Source: Delftia sp. PS-11 (lineage in GTDB: Bacteria; Pseudomonadota; Gammaproteobacteria; Burkholderiales; Burkholderiaceae_C). Taken from it: a stretch of DNA of 64,000 bases. The notes beneath the pieces were generated by a model. It made no database searches. It was not told the DNA's origin and saw only the letters and a program-made list of their open reading frames with translations. The stretch is from positions 62,001 to 126,000 of the forward strand of contig NZ_JACSYA010000007.1 in assembly GCF_029870285.1 (NCBI RefSeq), given 5' to 3'. Positions 61,680 to 64,000 of this stretch are shown piece after piece. How positions within the stretch are numbered: the first letter of the stretch is position 1; each line of letters opens with the position of its first letter. Made by a program: the position numbers and the translations under genes.

Positions 61680-61745
61680 CGGCGGAACCGATTTCGGCGC
61701 CGGCCCGGCCGGCGCTTTTCACCATTGACACCCAAGGAGAACCCC

Positions 61746-63050
61746 GTGACGAGCCTGCAAGACTGCCTCGCACTCGATGCACAAGACCCGCTGCGCGCCC
61801 TGCGCACCCAATTCACGCTGCCCGAAGGCGTTATCTACCTTGATGGCAACTCGCTGGGCGCCAGCCCCAGGGCCGCTGCCACCCGCGTGGCCGAAGTCGT
61901 GCAGCAGGAGTGGGGCCAGGGCCTGATCCGCTCCTGGAACGACGCCGGCTGGATCAGCCTGCCCCAGCGCCTGGGCGACCAGTTCGCGCCCTGGCTTGGG
62001 GCGGGTGCGGGCGAGCTGGTGTTCACCGACACCGCATCCATCAATCTCTATAAGGTGCTGACGGCTGCAGCCCGCATCGCGCGCGAAGATGCGCCGACCC
62101 GCAAGCGCATCATCAGCGAGCGCAGCAACTTTCCCACCGACCTCTACATCGCCCAGTCTGTGTGCCAGGAATTCGGCCTGGAGCTGGTGCTGCTGGAGCC
62201 TGAGGAGATTGCTGGCGCACTGACCGAAGAGGTCGCCATCAGCATGCTCACCCATGTCAACTACCGCACGGGCGCTATGCATGACATGGCGGCCGTGACG
62301 GCCGCCGCGCATGCCAGGGGCATTCTGTGCGTCTGGGACCTGTGTCACAGCGCGGGCGCCGTGCCCGTGGACCTCAAGGGCGCGGATGCCGACTTCGCCA
62401 TAGGCTGCAGCTACAAGTACCTCAACGGCGGCCCCGGCGCGCCGGCCTTCGTCTGGGCCCACCCCCGCCTGGTGGACCGCTTCTGGCAGCCGCTGACAGG
62501 CTGGTTCGGCCATGCCGAGCCTTTCCGGTTCGTGCCCGATTACCACCCGGCCCAGGGCATACAGCGCTACCTGTGCGGCACCCAGCCGATGGTCAGCCTG
62601 AGCGTGCTGCAATGCGGCCTGGATGTCTTCACCGCCGTGGAGCCGCTGGGCGGCATGGCGGCGCTGCGCAAGAAGTCGCTGGCCCTGACGGACCTGTTCA
62701 TCGCCCTGGTCGAAGAGCGCTGCCAGGGTCACGGTCTGGGTCTGGCCACGCCGCGCGCACACGCGCAGCGCGGCTCCCAGGTCTGCCTGACCCGCGAGGA
62801 AGGCATGGGCGTGGACGGCAAGGACAGCGGTGCCTACGCCATCGTGCAGGCACTGATCGCGCGGGGCGTGATCGGCGACTTCCGCAAGGGCGATGGCACG
62901 GGCCTGCACAAGGACATTCTGCGCTTTGGCTTCACCCCGCTGTACGTGGGCTTCGAGGATGTGTGGCATGCCGTGGAGCACCTGCGCCAGGTGCTGGAAT
63001 CGGGCGAATGGCGCCGCCCGGAGTTCAACCGCATCAACGCGGTGACCTGA
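61746..63050 (+). CDS. kynU: Kynureninase
   Basis: A 434-residue PLP enzyme cleaving kynurenine to anthranilate and alanine. Family features: [60 protein letters not shown] and the PLP lysine near residue 224 in [18 protein letters not shown], followed by [20 protein letters not shown]. Translation starts at GTG 61746 with AAGGAG nine bases upstream; a TTG at 61725 is the only in-frame alternative. The end product anthranilate would be degraded by genes outside the window. Confidence 0.97.
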   Translation: MTSLQDCLALDAQDPLRALRTQFTLPEGVIYLDGNSLGASPRAAATRVAEVVQQEWGQGLIRSWNDAGWISLPQRLGDQFAPWLGAGAGELVFTDTASINLYKVLTAAARIAREDAPTRKRIISERSNFPTDLYIAQSVCQEFGLELVLLEPEEIAGALTEEVAISMLTHVNYRTGAMHDMAAVTAAAHARGILCVWDLCHSAGAVPVDLKGADADFAIGCSYKYLNGGPGAPAFVWAHPRLVDRFWQPLTGWFGHAEPFRFVPDYHPAQGIQRYLCGTQPMVSLSVLQCGLDVFTAVEPLGGMAALRKKSLALTDLFIALVEERCQGHGLGLATPRAHAQRGSQVCLTREEGMGVDGKDSGAYAIVQALIARGVIGDFRKGDGTGLHKDILRFGFTPLYVGFEDVWHAVEHLRQVLESGEWRRPEFNRINAVT

Positions 63051-63071
63051 GCAACTGCAAGGTCCGGGCCC

Positions 63072-64000
63072 TCAGAACGCCAGTGGCGACAGCGAGGCCC
63101 ACAGGTGGGCCGCCACCAGGGCCCGCCAGGGGGAGAAGTCCCTCAGCCATTGCTCGGTGCGGGCAGCATCCACGGCTTTCGCCTGCAGCAGCTGCGCCAG
63201 GGCGCGGCGCACGGCAGCGTCGCCATGCAGCGGACCGTCCAGGTAGCCGTAGCCGCGCAGCAGCGTGTAGTTCACGGTCCAGGGACCGACTCCTTTGATG
63301 TCCAGCAGCCGGCTGGCGATCTCGGCGGCAGGCAGCTCGGGCATGGCCGCCCAGTCGTCCAGCGGCAGCCGGCCTGCCTGCACGGCCTCGGCCAGCAGGC
63401 GCAAGGTGCGCGACTTGGCCTGTGAAAAACCCGCCCCACGCAGCGTTTCATCATCCATGGCGGCGACCTGGGCGGCTTCAGGAATGCACCACAGCTGCTG
63501 CGGCATGGCCGCATCCCCCGTCTGCAGGCTGACTGGCTGGTTCGCGGCCAGGATCAGGCGCCGACGCAGCGACACGGCCGCCGCCACGCTGATCTGCTGG
63601 CCCGTGACCGCCCAGCTCAGCGCTTCCCAGGGCGTGCAGGCAGCCGGCACATGCAGGCCGCGCTGGCGCGCCAGCAGCGGCCCCAGCTGTGCATGCCCGG
63701 CATGCGCGCGCTCGAAGCGCAGCACATCCTGGCCCAGGCCGAACATGCGCCGCAGCATGGCGGCCAGGGCCGCCTGCACCTGCAGCTCGGGCGCCTCGGC
63801 TGCGCCCTGCAGCCACCAATGGGCCTGCACCTCGGATACGGCACTGCCCGGCGGCGGCAGGTGCAGCGTCAGCAGCGTGGCCCGCCCGCGCCACGCCAGG
63901 GCCTTGTGCAGTACCGGCCGGGGACCGCCGTGCAGGCCGCACTCGGCAATGCGCTGTGCGTCACGGCAGTGAAAGCCCCAGAACCCGGCCATGCGGTAGT
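63072..64000 (-). CDS. DNA-3-methyladenine glycosylase II (AlkA-like), probably cut at the right edge
   Basis: At least 306 residues of an HhH-GPD base-excision enzyme that removes alkylated purines. The core motif is LDIKGVGPWTVNYTLLRGYG (helix-hairpin-helix), followed by PLHGDAAVRRAL with the catalytic aspartate. TPWEALSWAVTGQQISVAAA is the family's N-terminal helix. An ATG exists at 63992, but the frame continues open to the edge (residues Y-R before it), and AlkA proteins have more N-terminal sequence, so the true start is probably beyond 64000; fusion to an Ada domain is possible. It converges on kynU. Confidence 0.88.
   Translation of the reverse strand, partial: YRMAGFWGFHCRDAQRIAECGLHGGPRPVLHKALAWRGRATLLTLHLPPPGSAVSEVQAHWWLQGAAEAPELQVQAALAAMLRRMFGLGQDVLRFERAHAGHAQLGPLLARQRGLHVPAACTPWEALSWAVTGQQISVAAAVSLRRRLILAANQPVSLQTGDAAMPQQLWCIPEAAQVAAMDDETLRGAGFSQAKSRTLRLLAEAVQAGRLPLDDWAAMPELPAAEIASRLLDIKGVGPWTVNYTLLRGYGYLDGPLHGDAAVRRALAQLLQAKAVDAARTEQWLRDFSPWRALVAAHLWASLSPLAF

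Overview
The window reads as a chromosomal segment of a GC-rich betaproteobacterium, most likely a member of the Comamonadaceae (Delftia/Comamonas-like). The clues are three separate Bug-type (tripartite tricarboxylate) periplasmic receptors, a Neisseria/Burkholderia-type trimeric porin, an H-NS-like protein of the short Burkholderiales type, the pcnB-HAD-hda / purM / AI-2E order, and a DUF3579 gene next to argD-argF. This is inference from gene content; no database search was run. Nearly all of the window is coding. There is no rRNA, CRISPR array, intact insertion sequence or prophage.

Layout. 1-6.9 kb: start of ppc, then hemC-hemD-hemX-hemY (tetrapyrrole synthesis), a cytochrome b561 and two secreted YceI proteins. 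6.9-13.2 kb: an AraC regulator divergent from a catabolic operon of an SDR, a ketosteroid-dehydrogenase-like flavoenzyme, a NIPSNAP protein, a Bug receptor and a porin, with an unknown substrate. 13.2-20.3 kb: DUF2809, VOC, valS, galU, a TusA-like protein, Nudix, cysM and tRNA-Leu(CAA). 20.5-23.4 kb: H-NS-like gene, a 1-kb gene-poor stretch, a small winged-helix-like protein and cidA/lrgB homologues behind a 13-C tract. 23.5-28.3 kb: glutarate-type catabolism (LysR, gcdH, class III CoA-transferase, Bug). 28.3-33.0 kb: sotB, a VOC protein, a divergent NmrA-like reductase/LysR pair and a LivK-type binding protein. 33.2-34.0 kb: ribH under an FMN riboswitch.

34.1-47.8 kb: an R/E/Q-rich lipoprotein and a DUF4124 protein, an epimerase-like protein, a ferredoxin-type reductase, a third Bug receptor, folK-pcnB-HAD, hda, purM, an AI-2E transporter, a SirB1 protein, murJ and rpsT. 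47.9-52.7 kb: SDR/TetR pair, DUF3579, argD-argF, with a duplicated argF 3' end just downstream. 53-56.4 kb: feoA-feoB and a Cys-rich companion under a probable Fur box, flanked by two paralogous YkgJ cysteine-cluster proteins. 56.4-63 kb: a tryptophan/kynurenine island: Lrp regulator, amino acid permease, kynA, LysE exporter, AraC regulator, kynB, kynU. The right edge holds an AlkA-type DNA glycosylase, probably cut by the window end.

How the genes work together. Housekeeping operons (heme, valS-galU, folate/RNA processing, arginine, murJ, rpsT) are interleaved with self-contained catabolic modules. Each module pairs a regulator with enzymes and a periplasmic receptor or transporter. The least explained items are the substrate of the 8-13 kb operon, the argF 3'-end duplication, the poly-C tract at cidA, the hairpin/terminator duplication after tRNA-Leu, and the paired YkgJ proteins around feo.
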